NCBI GenBank assembly: GCA_033032175.1
Contig: CM065325.1
Location: 15,962,930 to 16,026,929 of the forward strand
Reading direction: 5' to 3'
Length of the DNA: 64,000 nt
Source of the DNA: Saturnia japonica
Lineage: Eukaryota > Arthropoda > Insecta > Lepidoptera > Saturniidae
Below are positions 10,651 to 22,084 of this stretch, one piece after another; the first letter of the stretch is position 1, and the number at the start of each line of letters is the position of its first letter. The position numbers and the translations under genes were made by a program. Below the pieces are notes generated by a model. It made no database searches and was not told the origin of the DNA. It saw only the letters and a list, made by a program, of their open reading frames with translations.

Positions 10651-12007
10651 CGCAATTACAACATGTTGATAGTCCATCACAAAAATTGTAAAATCCCGTA
10701 ATGATATATTGTTGTAATGGATGTAAACTTTCGAATGGAATTCCCTCTCAGTTTTGGCTGTGGTTTAATTAATTTGTATGCCAAAAGTTCGAATATTTTA
10801 AAGTATTTAATGCGAAAATCTGTGTTTCGCTTATGATTAGCTAATAATTTATTTATTTATTTTGCGGAACAATAGATTACCTAAATACACGTATTTTAAA
10901 CATTATAGTTAGACGAATACATTAAAATAATGTAGTTGTTACTTCAATTAGAGACGAGCACAATAAGTAATATTGTTTATTACTTATTCAATATTACATA
11001 AAAACTAAATTAACTATAGTGACTATGAACACGAAGCTAATAATGAAAATATTATTGTTAATGACTACAAAGACATGTTGATTTCTGAGGTATACGTGAT
11101 GACGCATCGAGGCTTCGAGGCATTGCGGTAATCCACATTACAAGGAAAAATGGAAAACATTTGCTCTACTGTGGAATAAATTGCTCCTTAGCTTTCCTCA
11201 CTTTTGATCATCAATCTCTTTCTCTGCGCATACCTACACGCCTTTATACATTTCACCTTTCTCCAACTTTATGGTAAAATTATTTATGCTGAAATTTATA
11301 TAAGAAATATAAATAATAAGTATCAGTTAGTATTTATTTTCTTCATATAAAGACAGCACAAACAGTTTTTACACTAAAAATCTTCAAATTTCGTTTCAAT
11401 GCTACAATTTCACAAGAGGCATCTGTCACTCTCAGTAAATCGAAGCAATTATTATCGCGCCGCGCGGTCAACACCGACAGGATATTAAAATAAATATCTT
11501 TCATTGTAAACATCCATGAAAGGAAACACGAAAACTTCGTTAGCCAACATTGTACAATGTAACAAAACAGTGAAAACAAAATTCCAAGTCAACACAAATT
11601 CCGCCGTTTCCCGCGACTCGCAGAAATCTATTATGCATAAATTTAACAAAGTTACACCTTTCAAGTTTTCGAGATCGATCCGAAGGAAAACCTGAAAACA
11701 ATTTAGCCCTTTGTTTCAGGGTTGTCGCTTTGTGGCGAGCGGTGAGTTTATTTTAATTTAAAACGGACTTGTAGTGTAATTTTAATCAACGGAAACCTTA
11801 TTATCGCGACCGTGACGCACGCGGTGCAAACCTTACCTGTTTCTTAAGTTACAGACAGTGACTTTCATCTCTACTCTTACACTGTGCTTAAGATCAAACT
11901 ATACTTAAAGTTTCTAACTCTGATTCCGTAACTATAAACAGTAATACAGAGAATGTTTTTCTATAGTTCAACTGATTACCAAAGTAAACCTTTCACACAG
12001 AACGATA
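10651..12007. other. No supported feature
   Basis: AT-rich sequence with short open frames (for example 11343-11579 on the minus strand) that show no motif. A TTTCAG and a GTGAGT lie 22 bases apart near 11720-11741, but this is too little to call an exon. Confidence 0.6.
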
Positions 12008-12468
12008 TATTTATTATATTAATACGTAAAGCAAAAACTTTATACCCCTTTTAAATCGTATTTCGTGCACGGAAGACTGTGAGATTTGGCATGGTTAAAG
12101 TTTATATGGAGGAGTGCAGAAAGCTAAAAAAAAATTTATAATATCTGTTACTAATATATTAAATTAAATAAATTAATACTGCGAATCCTAACTCGACCAG
12201 TGCTATTGAACTTAGACATACATACCATCACGCCTGTATTCCCCGGAGGGTTAGGCTTCGCCGAGTATGTTTTTAGGTCCCATGTAATAGGTGGCGAGCC
12301 TATTGCCATTGAACTTACACCCTCCAAAATATTGACATTGTCACTCAATGAAAAGTGACAGCAAGTGATATAATATTCATTGTTTAGGTTCATACTGCAA
12401 ATGTCAAACAGAAGATAGTCTATGATTAAAAGTCGCTGGTCGAATTTCAATCATTCGGCGACCGCTAG
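12008..12468 (+). mobile_element. Helitron family A with nested SINE fragment
   Basis: It aligns with 9060-9425 from 'TATTAATACGTAAAGC' to a CTAG|T at 12465-12468. The first bases are damaged, so the TC start is not seen. A 93-base SINE fragment at 12215-12307 interrupts it, flanked by repeats of ATTGAACTTA. Confidence 0.68.
12215..12307 (-). mobile_element. 5'-truncated tRNA-derived SINE (family S1)
   Basis: It matches part of the SINE at 58505-58755 ('CCATCACGCCTGTAT' through 'GGCGAGCCTATTGCC'). It is flanked by a 10-base direct repeat, ATTGAACTTA, at 12205-12214 and 12308-12317, inside the host Helitron. Truncation at the end distal to the tail plus a target duplication fits LINE-driven insertion. 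The promoter half of the SINE is missing. Confidence 0.75.
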
Positions 12469-12549
12469 TATTTATTATTTAACAAACTGGTGCTCAATAT
12501 TTCCTTCACTTGAATATCCATTGCGTGTCTTTTTTATTGAAATTTCAAC

Positions 12550-12870
12550 ATTCAAAAACAAATCAAAATCAAAACAATCTTTATTCAATTTAGGCCCTAA
12601 GAAGGAACGTCTTGGGAACGTCAAAACACTACTGCCGGTTCGGAAAATATCCCAGTCATCGAAAAGAACCGGTAAGAAACTCGATCGGGTTTACCTTTTT
12701 TCCAACTGTACAAGTTTTAATATAATATGCACACTAATAATAATATAGTGGATGCACATAGAGGGAGTCACTTCCAGACATCACTATCATTCACATAATG
12801 ATCCATCCTATAATTACCTTTTGACAGTTAATGCTAATTGGAAATTTAATAATTTGACTATTAATGCTCA
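12550..12870 (-). mobile_element. Jockey-type LINE 3' end
   Basis: Reading leftwards it has a degraded ORF2 C terminus, a 3' UTR with 'GGTTCTTTTCGATGACTGG' and 'CCGGCAGTAGTG', and an A/T-rich tail of repeated TTGATTTTG. The same tail occurs at 20380-20455 and 54585-54945 (minus) and at 22085-22460 and 47185-47300 (plus). Confidence 0.72.
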
Positions 12871-14034
12871 TCCTCCATGGAAAAGCGTAAAAATATGTAG
12901 CCCAGATACTTTTTCGGACTCAGCACTAGGTTAATTTGAAAACTACATTCAAATTGCTTAAGTAATTTTCAAGTGATTCGGGATCTAATACGAATTAATT
13001 AATTTTTCAAATTATAATATAGCCTATGTTACTTGCTGATACTGTAGGCTTATATTGGTAAAATATGTTTTTAAATCGGTCCATTAGTTTTTGAGTTTAT
13101 TCATTAAAACAAAAAATCAAATATTTCCTCTTGTAATAAGGGTATATCAACAAATTCGCTATTCTGCAACAAGGCCAGCGAGTAACAGACAATGGCGTAA
13201 ACCTCAAATAGACGTAATTGACAAAAAAGGTTCTCTGTACCTTGTGGCAACGTCAACGCAGCCATCGAGAATATTAGACAGTATGTATATGTCGCTTACT
13301 CTTTACTAAAATCAGCTTAGTAACGAGTGATGCTGCCATTCACTCTACTTTATTACGTTGGCATCCCAAATTCCTCGCGTAACAGAAATCTAGAATTCGT
13401 TGTTATTAATATAAAAAAGCTCAACTCAGCCCAGAGAACTATACATAAAGTCTCCCATACGGATTGTATGGCATACAAAGAGCACAATAAAATTAATATT
13501 GTCAATTGACTTAAAGACACCATTTGCGTGAAACATGTTGAAAATAATATCGCACAAGAATGAAAAATATTGGCAGCCCCCAACACTTTATATTACAAAT
13601 GGGAATATTATTACCCGTAAAGTCACTGGAATATTTACTGACAGTTTGGCAGAGACATTTGCGTGTCAGTTTTTAAATATTATGAGAATTTTACAGACTA
13701 TGCAAAAAATGCAGTTTTTCTTAATGTTTTCCTAATGTGCACACAATAGGCTACTATTGCCTGCTTATATTAAAAAAGGCGAAGCGTGACAATATTATTA
13801 TCAAAGATGTTCTGGAACTCCGTAACTGATACCGCATCGGAAACCGTAATAAAAATATCCGAAACCTTGACCATATCCCATCTGTGTCGGATAAATTTGA
13901 ATAAAAACAAAGTCGACAGAGATGCTGTCGATTACCAAAAATGACTCAAAATGTAACTAATAATTGTCTAGAATAAAGTAAAATTGTTCACTTACAAATT
14001 TTCTAATATCTGGGAGAGCGAGCTGTGCTCGGTG
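12871..14034. other. Mostly unassigned; Helitron-type fragment near 13020-13110
   Basis: Around 13020-13110, 'TATAGCCTATGTTACT' and 'AAATCGGTCCATTAGTTTTTG' match a repeat style common in lepidopteran short Helitrons (established knowledge, from memory). Open frames at 13091-13309, 13327-13509 and 13535-13735 show no domain or splice context, so I leave them uncalled. Confidence 0.45.
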
Positions 14035-14355
14035 TCTTCTTCTTCTTCTTCCTAACTTGGCAACCGGTCCTCTTTAATGAAGACCATTACTGCCATTATC
14101 GAGTGAATTATACTGTCATGTGTTATGACGATTCAGTATACTAACAAGATGGTGGCTCCCATGTTAGAACTTTCTAGGAAGATTTTGTGGGTCCTCAGAA
14201 TGAATGCTTTCAGCTTATATTTATAATTCACTTCACTTATGCACAAAAACCAAACTATATCACGCAAAACGCCACCAATATTACATAATACGGGGTCAAA
14301 AACCTAAGTTAATGAGTTAAAAAAAAACACAACATGTCACTTCAAGATCCCGCCA
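14035..14355 (-). mobile_element. Short interspersed repeat S3 with (GAA)n tail
   Basis: Read on the minus strand it starts near 'GCGGGATCTTGAAGTGACA' and ends in (GAA)n. Copies lie at 26730-27045 (minus) and 40540-40860 (plus). Shared blocks include 'TTTGGTTTTTGTGCATAAG' and 'CCAAGTTAGGAAGAAG'. A fixed 3' simple-sequence tail and absence of terminal inverted repeats suggest a SINE. I did not find clear A and B boxes. Confidence 0.65.
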
Positions 14356-14394
14356 AAAACCCCGCTCGATGTCTTATAAGCAAAAAAAAAAAAG

Positions 14395-14535
14395 AAAACA
14401 CCTATCTAGGTAAACTTGGAATGTAAAACATTATCTAAATTCAAAATTCCATTGAAATCGTTGGAGCCGTTTCCGAAAAACTGATTACATATTTATATAC
14501 AAGAATTGCTCAATTAATATAATAGGATTATTGGC
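14395..14535 (+). repeat. Dispersed repeat delta ('ACAAGAATTGCTC')
   Basis: Shared with 24890-25025: 'TATCTAAAT', 'CCGTTTCCG', 'GATTACAT' and 'TATACAAGAATTGCTCA'. It is non-coding and probably part of a larger transposon family. Confidence 0.5.
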
Positions 14536-15329
14536 TATCTTCTACAATTCTTTGAAAAATCTAATATCTATATCATCAATTAACCGAAATTATCCAATAT
14601 CTGAAATAAAATACTATCCATGACCGATACCAACTGAATACATTTAAGCTATCTTATCTGATTTCAGATATCCGATAATTTGGGTATGGACCAAAATTCG
14701 AAAACTCATGTCCGTAACAACCCTGGTTATTATAAAGTAATTTGCGTCCAAAAGTCTCAGAGAGAGAAAAAAAATCATATATTATATTACCGAAGTTAAA
14801 CGTTACAGTCAAAAATGCAAAACTAACTGTTTACTGTATTTGTGCTCATTAAAACCAGCCTATGTATATTTAGAAATAATATGGATAAACGAATCTGACA
14901 GATCTCGTAATAACCAGAAAAAAAAAATTTAACAATATTTTTAGAAATATTATTAAATTAAATTATTTTGGGCAAAAGTCCCAGTTTCTCTACTTATCCA
15001 TCACACGGCAAAATTTTAGTATATATAGATAGACTAGCTGGTGCCCGCGACTTAGTCTGCGTAGGATTAGTACTTCGAGTATCTTATTTTCTATCCATCT
15101 TCAATAAATTATAATTTTTTATTGTATTTATAGTTTACTATTTTGGTGATAATGGCATACACATAAAACATAGATATATGTTGCCACGGGCTTTTTTGTT
15201 GGAATATTGAAGATAAACATTTTTAATGTACATTACATACGTGTAACTCTAACGGTTTTTGCAACACACGCCAGAATAGCTCGCAGATGGCAGAATTTTT
15301 TTCCTATTTACTTTACACTTATCGTTATA

Positions 15330-16404
15330 TTAGGTCCTTACATATGAAATTAACGTTTTGTCGTACTGACCAGTTTGATTTGAAATATCTCCTTTTTGCT
15401 TAAGAATTCCAAACTCAAATTTATAAATTAATTTAGCAGGTACATTTGAGATTTGAAAACAGTCATTCATTTGTTTTTCCTCATTATTTTTTTCTTTGGC
15501 GTCGCTTATTACCGCACAATTAAAGGCTATTGTGGAAGCGGATCCATCACAAAGCACTTCAGAGATAGCTGCAGGCTTCGGGGTAAGTGATAAAACTGTA
15601 TTAATCCACATGAAGCAAATCGGGAAAGTAAAAAAAACTAAAACTATGGGTACCTCATGAATTGAGTGAATCGAACTTGCAAACACGCGTCGACTGCTGT
15701 GATACTTTGCTCAACCGACACAATAATGAAGGGATTTTAAATCGAATCATTACTTGTGATGAAAAGTGAGTACTGTAGATAATCAGAAGCGCTCGTCGCA
15801 ATGGCTGAACCCTGGAGACCCAGCCAAATCCTGCCCTAAACGAAAATTTACTCAGAAAAAGTTACTTGTGAGTGTATGGTGGACTAGCGCCGGTGTCGTT
15901 CACTACAGCTTTCTAAAATCTGGCCAAACGATTACGGCAGATATCTTTTGTCAGCAACTGCAAACCATGAAGGAAGAACTAGCTGCTAAACAACCGAGAT
16001 TAGTCAATCGCTCTAAGCCACTGCTGCTTCACGACAACGCAAGACCACACACTGCACAACAAACAACCACTAAGTTAGATGAGCTACAATTGGAATGTCT
16101 GCGACATCCACCGTACTCCCCGGACCTTGCTCCAACTGATTACCATTTTTTCCGGAATTTGGACAACTTCTTACAAGGAAAAAATTTCAACTCCGATGCG
16201 GCAGTCCAAACCGCCTTCAAAGAGTTTATTGATTCTCGCCCCCATGGTTTTTTTTAGTAAAGGGATCAATGAACTAGCTATGAGATAGCAAAAGTGCATA
16301 GATAACAACGGTGCATACTTTGATTAATTAAATATATTTTACAAAAAAAAATTGACTTTATAATCCTCCCGTATAAAACGCCAATTTCATATGTAAGGAC
16401 CTAA
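15330..16404 (+). mobile_element. Mariner element, both ends present (cecropia-like)
   Basis: It has inverted terminal repeats starting TTAGGTCCTTACATATGAAA at both ends and is bounded by TA at 15328-15329 and 16405-16406. At 1075 bases it is shorter than a full mariner (about 1.3 kb): much of the DNA-binding domain is deleted. The terminal repeats match the mariner in the tandem duplication. Confidence 0.92.
15520..16256 (+). pseudogene. Mariner transposase pseudogene (DD34D)
   Basis: The N-terminal helix-turn-helix half is largely lost; 'SEIAAGFGVSDKTV' near 15560-15600 is what remains. After frameshifts around 15650-15780 a long open stretch (15766-16257) gives SSQWLNPGD, LVSVWWTSAGVVHY, LLLHDNARPHTA and HPPYSPDLAPTDYHFF. 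The second and third catalytic Asp are intact and separated by 34 residues. The first Asp region (TCDEK) is just upstream in a broken frame. It is inactive, but the catalytic half is better kept than in the copies at 1.6 and 6.1 kb. Confidence 0.9.
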
Positions 16405-16577
16405 TATTTTGTACAATTCACACAATATCTATATAAATTATAACTTATGTGTTATTCTGATGTATAAGCTATAGTATTGTAAAGTTTAATTAAAATCTAT
16501 TTAATAGTTTTTGCGTGAAAGAGTAACAAACATCCATCCATACACACAAAACTTTCGCGTTTATAATATTAGTAGGA

Positions 16578-17403
16578 TATAAAGCTAGTGATAGATTACT
16601 TTAATAACTATTACAATTATTTCAAACATAAAGCCGGTATCATGCAAACAAAACCATGCGGGAAATACTCAGTAAAGTGAACAGTGGTGGTACGCGCTCC
16701 GTACATCTCGTAACGACTGAAAATAGATCGGATTTGTTCTATATTTATTTCTTCCATTTATTGTTTCATTAATCATTTGCTTGCATGTATTTAAAGCTTA
16801 TGAAACTTTAATAACTTTTCGCTTTGATTAAAGAGAGCGTTAAAGATTTCTCTTTTCAAAAAATTTTACTCAAATATTTTAACCTGAGTTGTAACTAATT
16901 ATCTAATTATTGTTTATAGACTTTTAGATTATACAACTAGAAATGTATAACGTAAATAAATATGTAAATTCGTATTTTCTCACAAAGTCGTAGAATAACT
17001 ACCTACGCCTTTTACATGATTATATCAGTGCGAATAACGACGCCAATTATTCTACAGTACGGTCCGCTATACAAATAATCTTTCGAATTTATGAATGATC
17101 TTTTACCCTATTGCTTGTCTAATAAAATTGACAATTGTTTTTAAAAGAGTGGGGCTGGACGAAATGTACGTAAACTGTGCAACGAGTAACAATGCCCTGC
17201 ACACACTCGACGCTACTAAACAAAGTTTACGCTAAATAACTTCACCTGCAATGAGAACCGTACATTGTGGATGGTCACTATTTTTGTTTTTTTTTTTTAC
17301 TTTATTAAACTAAATTTTAAGGAAACCCAAGTTTATGACATATGTATTTCTATAAAAAACTTATTAATCTTTTGAATACATAACCACTGTAATGGTATAT
17401 TTT
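16578..17403. other. No supported feature
   Basis: AT-rich sequence between the Helitron and the foldback element. No coding motif, terminal repeat or known SINE block was seen. Confidence 0.55.
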
Positions 17404-17810
17404 ACCTATATATATACAATATGTATAAAAACCCCGCGAATCCGAAAAGGGTATATAGGTACCCCAATGTCATTACTAAAAAAAGTGTCAAGATTTTATT
17501 TATTATGAAAATAAAAATGTTATTGTTATTTCAAATTAACATATAGTTTTAGTTTCCCTAAAATTTAACAGATTTTTAAAACGTGGTAACACCGTCGCCA
17601 GTCCCGGTGCGGCGCACCCTGCGCCGCGCCGCAAGTATTGTCATGTAAGTTTTCTCATTTAACTTTTTTTTTTACATTTTATTAGGTGTATTTTTTACTT
17701 ATAATCTGAGATAGGTATCATAAACAGAATATAATCTCGATACCTAATAATACCTTCACGGATCCGACGGGGTTTTCAATACATATTGTATATATCTCTA
17801 GGTATAGGTA
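17404..17810. mobile_element. Foldback element with a GC-rich core
   Basis: The left arm (about 17404-17462) and right arm (about 17739-17810) are inverted copies. Left-arm 'ATACAATATGTAT', 'AAACCCCG' and 'ATCCG' reappear inverted as 'ATACATATTGTAT', 'CGGGGTTTT' and 'CGGAT' on the right. The arms enclose about 280 bases with a short, very GC-rich block (17598-17635). No coding frame is convincing. It is best seen as a MITE or foldback transposon; the family is unknown. Confidence 0.6.
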
Positions 17811-18104
17811 CGCTATGAATAATACTGAGTGAATTTTTACGATGCTCACGTACATTATAACGAAAGGTCTACTCTACGAAGCTGTTTGCTAAACCTCTTG
17901 TTGTATTGTGGTGAAGATAGTCACAGACGATGCTATATGTTTCGTGACATACATAAGCACACGCATCCAATATCATTTTAATCTTATTATTTAAATTAAT
18001 TAGGACTTTTATTTTTATTTCAACCTAGTAATTGAATTCTAATATTTGTTTTTGAATTGATCTCTTTTATTTTACAAATATCAGTATACACTTACTTATT
18101 TTAG

Positions 18105-18338
18105 GTGTGGTAACCCTAGACGTTCTGGTAGGTACAGAGTACTATCCGACTCACGCGCGAGACAGGCTGGCCGCGGCTGTTCGCGCTCATGCTCTTAGCG
18201 TGGCAATCCTACCCAACATGAAAAGTTACGTCCGCCTTATCGCAACATTATGCTGGCGAGATTTCAAGTCCGTCCCGCTATCGTCATTATACGCGGCTAA
18301 ATCCAAGACGGTTACAACCCTTTCACTACCGGGATAAC
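18105..18338 (+). CDS. Candidate terminal exon, unidentified protein
   Basis: An open stretch of 76 codons with GC-richer codons than its surroundings follows a good acceptor (pyrimidine-rich, TTATTTTAG) and ends in TAA at 18335-18337. The peptide includes TEYYPTHARDRLAAAVRAHA and ends TTLSLPG. I recognise no family. No upstream exon can be shown; the GC-rich block at 17.6 kb would splice in frame but sits inside a foldback transposon. It could equally be a chance frame in a decayed element. Confidence 0.3.
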
Positions 18339-18509
18339 TCAACAAATACTACGACAAATCATCCCTTTTAAATCGTAAAGTTAAATTAGCTTTTTTTTTC
18401 TTAATAATATCTACAATATTTAATCAAAAATGTATCTACTCTTTTTGGAATAAAATACAATTTGCAGATTATAGGCTCGCATCTTTTTTTTTGTAAATTC
18501 AATGCAGTG

Positions 18510-19023
18510 TACGAGATTTGTCCCAAAAGTATCTGACCTGTACGCATAACTTCCAAATGACCATTATAAAGTACGAGCAATAACAAGTGACTCTTCACAA
18601 AGCCATCGGCTACCGTGTCAACCGATGAGATTTAATATTTCGAGTGCAGCGTGTCTTTCAGTACATTGTGGATTTAGCGTTCGTCGGATTTTGCTATCGT
18701 TGAAAATGACGGAGAAATCGGAATAACGAATTTGCATAAAGTTTTGCTTCAAACTCGGAAATAGTCGTGTACAGACCATCGAAATGATGCACGGAGGCAT
18801 TTTAAGATGCTTGTATGGGCAAAACTCAAATAAATTAGTGCTACAGGCGATTCAAAAACAGTCGCACGAGTATTTGGGCGAGGAATCATGATGTGGAAGT
18901 ACCGATAGGAGCGTCTTGTTCAGTCGAAAAGGGACTACTTCAAAGGATGCCATGAGCCGGATGACGACAAATGATGCCAGTGCGAAGTTACAGGTACAAG
19001 TCGGATGCTTTTGGGACACAGTA
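18510..19023 (+). mobile_element. Short mariner-like element with HTH remnant
   Basis: The ends carry inverted repeats: TGTCCCAAAAGTATCTGACC on the left (18519) and its near-complement GTCGGATGCTTTTGGGACA on the right (ending 19018). TA dinucleotides lie just outside. At about 0.5 kb it cannot encode a transposase. Confidence 0.72.
18704..18830 (+). pseudogene. Transposase N-terminal HTH remnant
   Basis: From an ATG at 18704 one frame gives MTEKSE, a stop, then RICIKFCFKLGNSRVQTIEM, followed by LYGQNS. This resembles the helix-turn-helix start (x-R-x-x-I-K-F-C-x-K-L) of Mos1-like and GVQW-type transposases. An in-frame stop and a deletion directly after it show the element kept only part of its DNA-binding domain and no catalytic domain. 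Confidence 0.6.
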
Positions 19024-20379
19024 GTATATGCAGCTTTATAAGAAATTTCAACAGAGTTGTAAGCCTATTCTTTTTTAAACGCATACTATAATATTAACAA
19101 ATATCATACTTAACAGTCTACTGGCGGAAGTTAGACACGAAACTGACAAGGCTATTTAAAAAAAAGATAAATATTTGTTAACTATGCTAAGCTAGGGATT
19201 AAACACGGGTGCAAGCGTAATGGCAGGCTCATGTCATTTTTATTTGTTTACCTAGAGGTGATTAACACAATAGCAGTGTTCCATGTGTCGGAGCTGTTTT
19301 AGGCAAAATGTTTGACTTCAAGTTAGCTGATAATTTTTTTTAAAAAAACTTAGCCAATTAAACCGATCACACGGTTTTTTGGAGGATATGTATTAGCACC
19401 AAGATTATTATTTTATTAATAAACAAAACAAAACAAAAAAAAAACCTTCTTTCGTGACATTTTATAGTTAAGTCTCTTTTCTAATACATTTTCTTCCAGT
19501 TTCTGTTCCTTGTTAATGTTCCTTTCTATCCTTTTTTTACCCGGCAACGTATGACAATGACCAGTATACGAATATTTAATAAAAATTCGTGTTACATCTT
19601 CAACCTCACCTTGACATTTTCCATGAAGTGTAATTGAGGTCAGGCGTATAACACTTAACCATTAAAAGAAACTACTCGAAGCTCAACACTGTGACTGTTT
19701 TACTGCCGGTTACTCGTACAAATTGGCCCAAATTTCTCCAATAAACACGGGATGTCTAACAGTCCATAATAAAGGACATACATCATCAACTGTCCAAACA
19801 GCGATACTAATAAACCGAGCCAAACAAGACTAGTTCACATCAAAAAGCGGCAGTTTATTAAGGAAGCTGTAGATAAAACGATACAGCGAGACATTAACGC
19901 GTTTAACGCGAATTCAGCGCGGCCGTGGCGCGACTTTGGCGCCGCCGATGCGGCACGACGTTTCACACGAATACTAAAAGAAATTCACTGTGCGATTAGA
20001 CAACACTGAATTAATGGGCCGGCTTCCGACAGCGCCTGTGTGGCTCGACTTAAAACGATTTAAACTAACTTTATCAAGTTATTGTTATCTTTGTTGTTGC
20101 ATACACAGCTCAAATAATTTATAACCAAAAACCCAACAATCACGTAGTTTTATATTGAATTGACAAACATAAAGTTGAGTATGTCCCTTATATGTAAATG
20201 ACGCATAATCTCAGCTTGCATTAAGTGAAAATATTTTTTAATGATTGACTTTGCGGAAATACATCGTAAATACTTTATTCGGAATATTTAGCAACGTTTT
20301 TTATACGAAGACGAAAACTGATGTTAATCTGTTGCAGGCGGAAATAGGTAAGAAATTTGGGATAAATTATTGTACCTAA
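19024..20379. other. Mostly unassigned; CpG-rich patch at about 19890-20055
   Basis: AT-rich apart from a CpG-rich patch around 19890-20055 with repeated ACGCG and GGCGCC words. That patch has no long open frame. It could be a small promoter or first exon on either strand, or transposon debris. Confidence 0.4.
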
Positions 20380-20455
20380 GAAGGCACTTATGAATATTAA
20401 TACGCTACCACTGGTTTGTAAAATATCCCAGTCATCGAGAAGAACCAACAAACAC
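20380..20455 (-). mobile_element. Jockey-type 3'-UTR scrap
   Basis: It contains 'AAGAAGGCACTTATGAATAT' and 'ATATCCCAGTCATCGAGAAG', matching the 3' UTR of the Jockey tails at 12.6 and 22.4 kb. It is too short to place further. Confidence 0.55.
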
Positions 20456-21879
20456 TGATTAAATATTAAGCGAAAATCTATAATAAGGGAAATTTGTACA
20501 CTAAATGACTTTATTCTTAACTGATTTTCCGATTTAGGCTTTATAGGAATATTCTTAGATGTTTTTTTATAAATAATATCGTGCAAATTAAAATATCTAC
20601 TATAATTACTTTCTGCGCTTTTAAATCACAATGCGACAATAATATTATCGTTGTTAACAACCTATATCATGTAAATCAAAAGCACAGTACTCTCCACTAA
20701 ATTTCTTTCTATCACATAACATTATAATATTTTTTGTTCTAAATAACCTTTATAATTTCAAATTGATTTGTATTTATATTTTTTGATATCGCTATTATTC
20801 GTGCCATACCCTAACTCTCTGCATAAGCAAAAGTTGGTAGCTCTAACTAAACCGAGTTTCAGATAGGCACTAAACAACTTACCGTTGGCGCTACAATATT
20901 CTAGTTTGTAGAGTTACCGGTAGCAATATTAATATTTATTACAAATATCGTTTATACAATTATGAGAGACTAGTAACTAACTGGGACTTCGTTCACATTA
21001 ATTACAAAACAAAATTTAGGAATAATAAAAATAACCTTAATCGCTAATGGATGATGTAGATTTCTATTTGTTATAGTAAGAATTTTCAGAATCGGACCAT
21101 TGTTTGACTTTATCCTCAAACAACCTGAAACTTTACCTCTTTACAATCTTAAACATAAATTGTCGTGATTCTGTAATTAATACAATACAATATCTTTATG
21201 TTTCTGAATACGGTCAATACAGGTTTTGAATTAATAAAAAGAGTTGCATCATATTCTGCCATTTGTGGCGTGCAAATTAATAAACAATTAAATGAATATT
21301 AAGTTACATACTCTTTACAAAAAATATAGCATATTATAATACCTATAAAAATAATTAAATGTCGAAACTAGTTATTATTAATAATTATTATTGAAACGCA
21401 CATTTATCACACAATTATTAGATTAAGAAATGTTATATTATTATGGATTAAATAAAAGTGTCATTTAAAAAGTCATTTAATGCTGTAATAGAACTTACAA
21501 CTGAGTAAATCCTTTAAAAGCTTTTTGAATAAGGTTATGTTTAACTATTTATAGGTGTTTGGTATTTTGTTATAGATTTTAGGGCTCTATATACAAAATA
21601 TTTTTCCACATAAGGGCAGTCCTAGAGCTGCGAATATAATGAAACTGAGAATTATCACATCTGTTCCGTGTAACTAAATTTATAAAACACAAAAAGAGAA
21701 ACCTCCAATATATATAAACACGACAGTGTTAGGATCTTATATTTCTCAAAATGTGGTTTACAGCTATCAGTAGTTTGAAGCCTAAACATTGCCCTAACAC
21801 TTGACCGATTTAGTGTATTTGTTTTATCTATAAACAATGGGTTTTTATTCATTCTTTACAATTTTCTTTATAGGTTAGG
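20456..21879. other. No supported feature
   Basis: Very AT-rich. Only incidental open frames (for example 21655-21852 minus). Confidence 0.55.
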
Positions 21880-22075
21880 AACACACCTATCAGAGCTTGG
21901 TGACAGATTTTCAACTCGAGGGTGGTAGCTAGCCAGATGGGCATTTGTAAAAGCTATGGTTTCATCATGATGTTTTGCTTCACCGAAAGCTTAAGTTCAT
22001 TGCAGGGATTCGAACTCACGTCGATCAACGCGTTGTCCGTACACCCTACCACGAATCCATTATTGCTTCAATATA
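21880..22075 (-). mobile_element. tRNA-derived SINE (family S2)
   Basis: Shared with 33850-34055 and 49445-49645 (minus) and 63845-64000 (plus). On its own strand it reads a tRNA-like head (B-box-like GTTCGAATCCCTGC), then 'GCATGGTGGTAGAG'-type sequence, then a body ending 'CTACCACCCTCGAGTTG'. The tRNA-like head plus a unique body is typical of a SINE. Confidence 0.7.
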
Positions 22076-22084
22076 TATGTTAGG

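Larger units (their letters stand above)
15034..16577 (-). mobile_element. Non-autonomous Helitron interrupted by a mariner
   Basis: On the minus strand it starts A|TCCTACTAATATTATAAA (from 16577) and ends GCGGGCACCAGCTAG|T (15037 to 15034). The mariner at 15330-16404 lies inside; without it the Helitron is about 0.47 kb. The same element without an insert is seen at 23268-23447. The Helitron must be older than the mariner copy. Confidence 0.72.

Noticed and set aside
11720..11741. 22-base micro-exon between TTTCAG and GTGAGT
   Set aside because: Two short splice-like words at this distance are expected by chance in 64 kb, and no flanking exons are seen.
13091..13735. Three plus-strand open frames of 60-72 codons
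   Set aside because: AT-rich codon mix, no domains, and overlap with Helitron-type debris.
17598..17643. GC-rich exon joining in frame to 18105
   Set aside because: It lies in the middle of a foldback element, so transposon origin is more likely; kept only as a finding.
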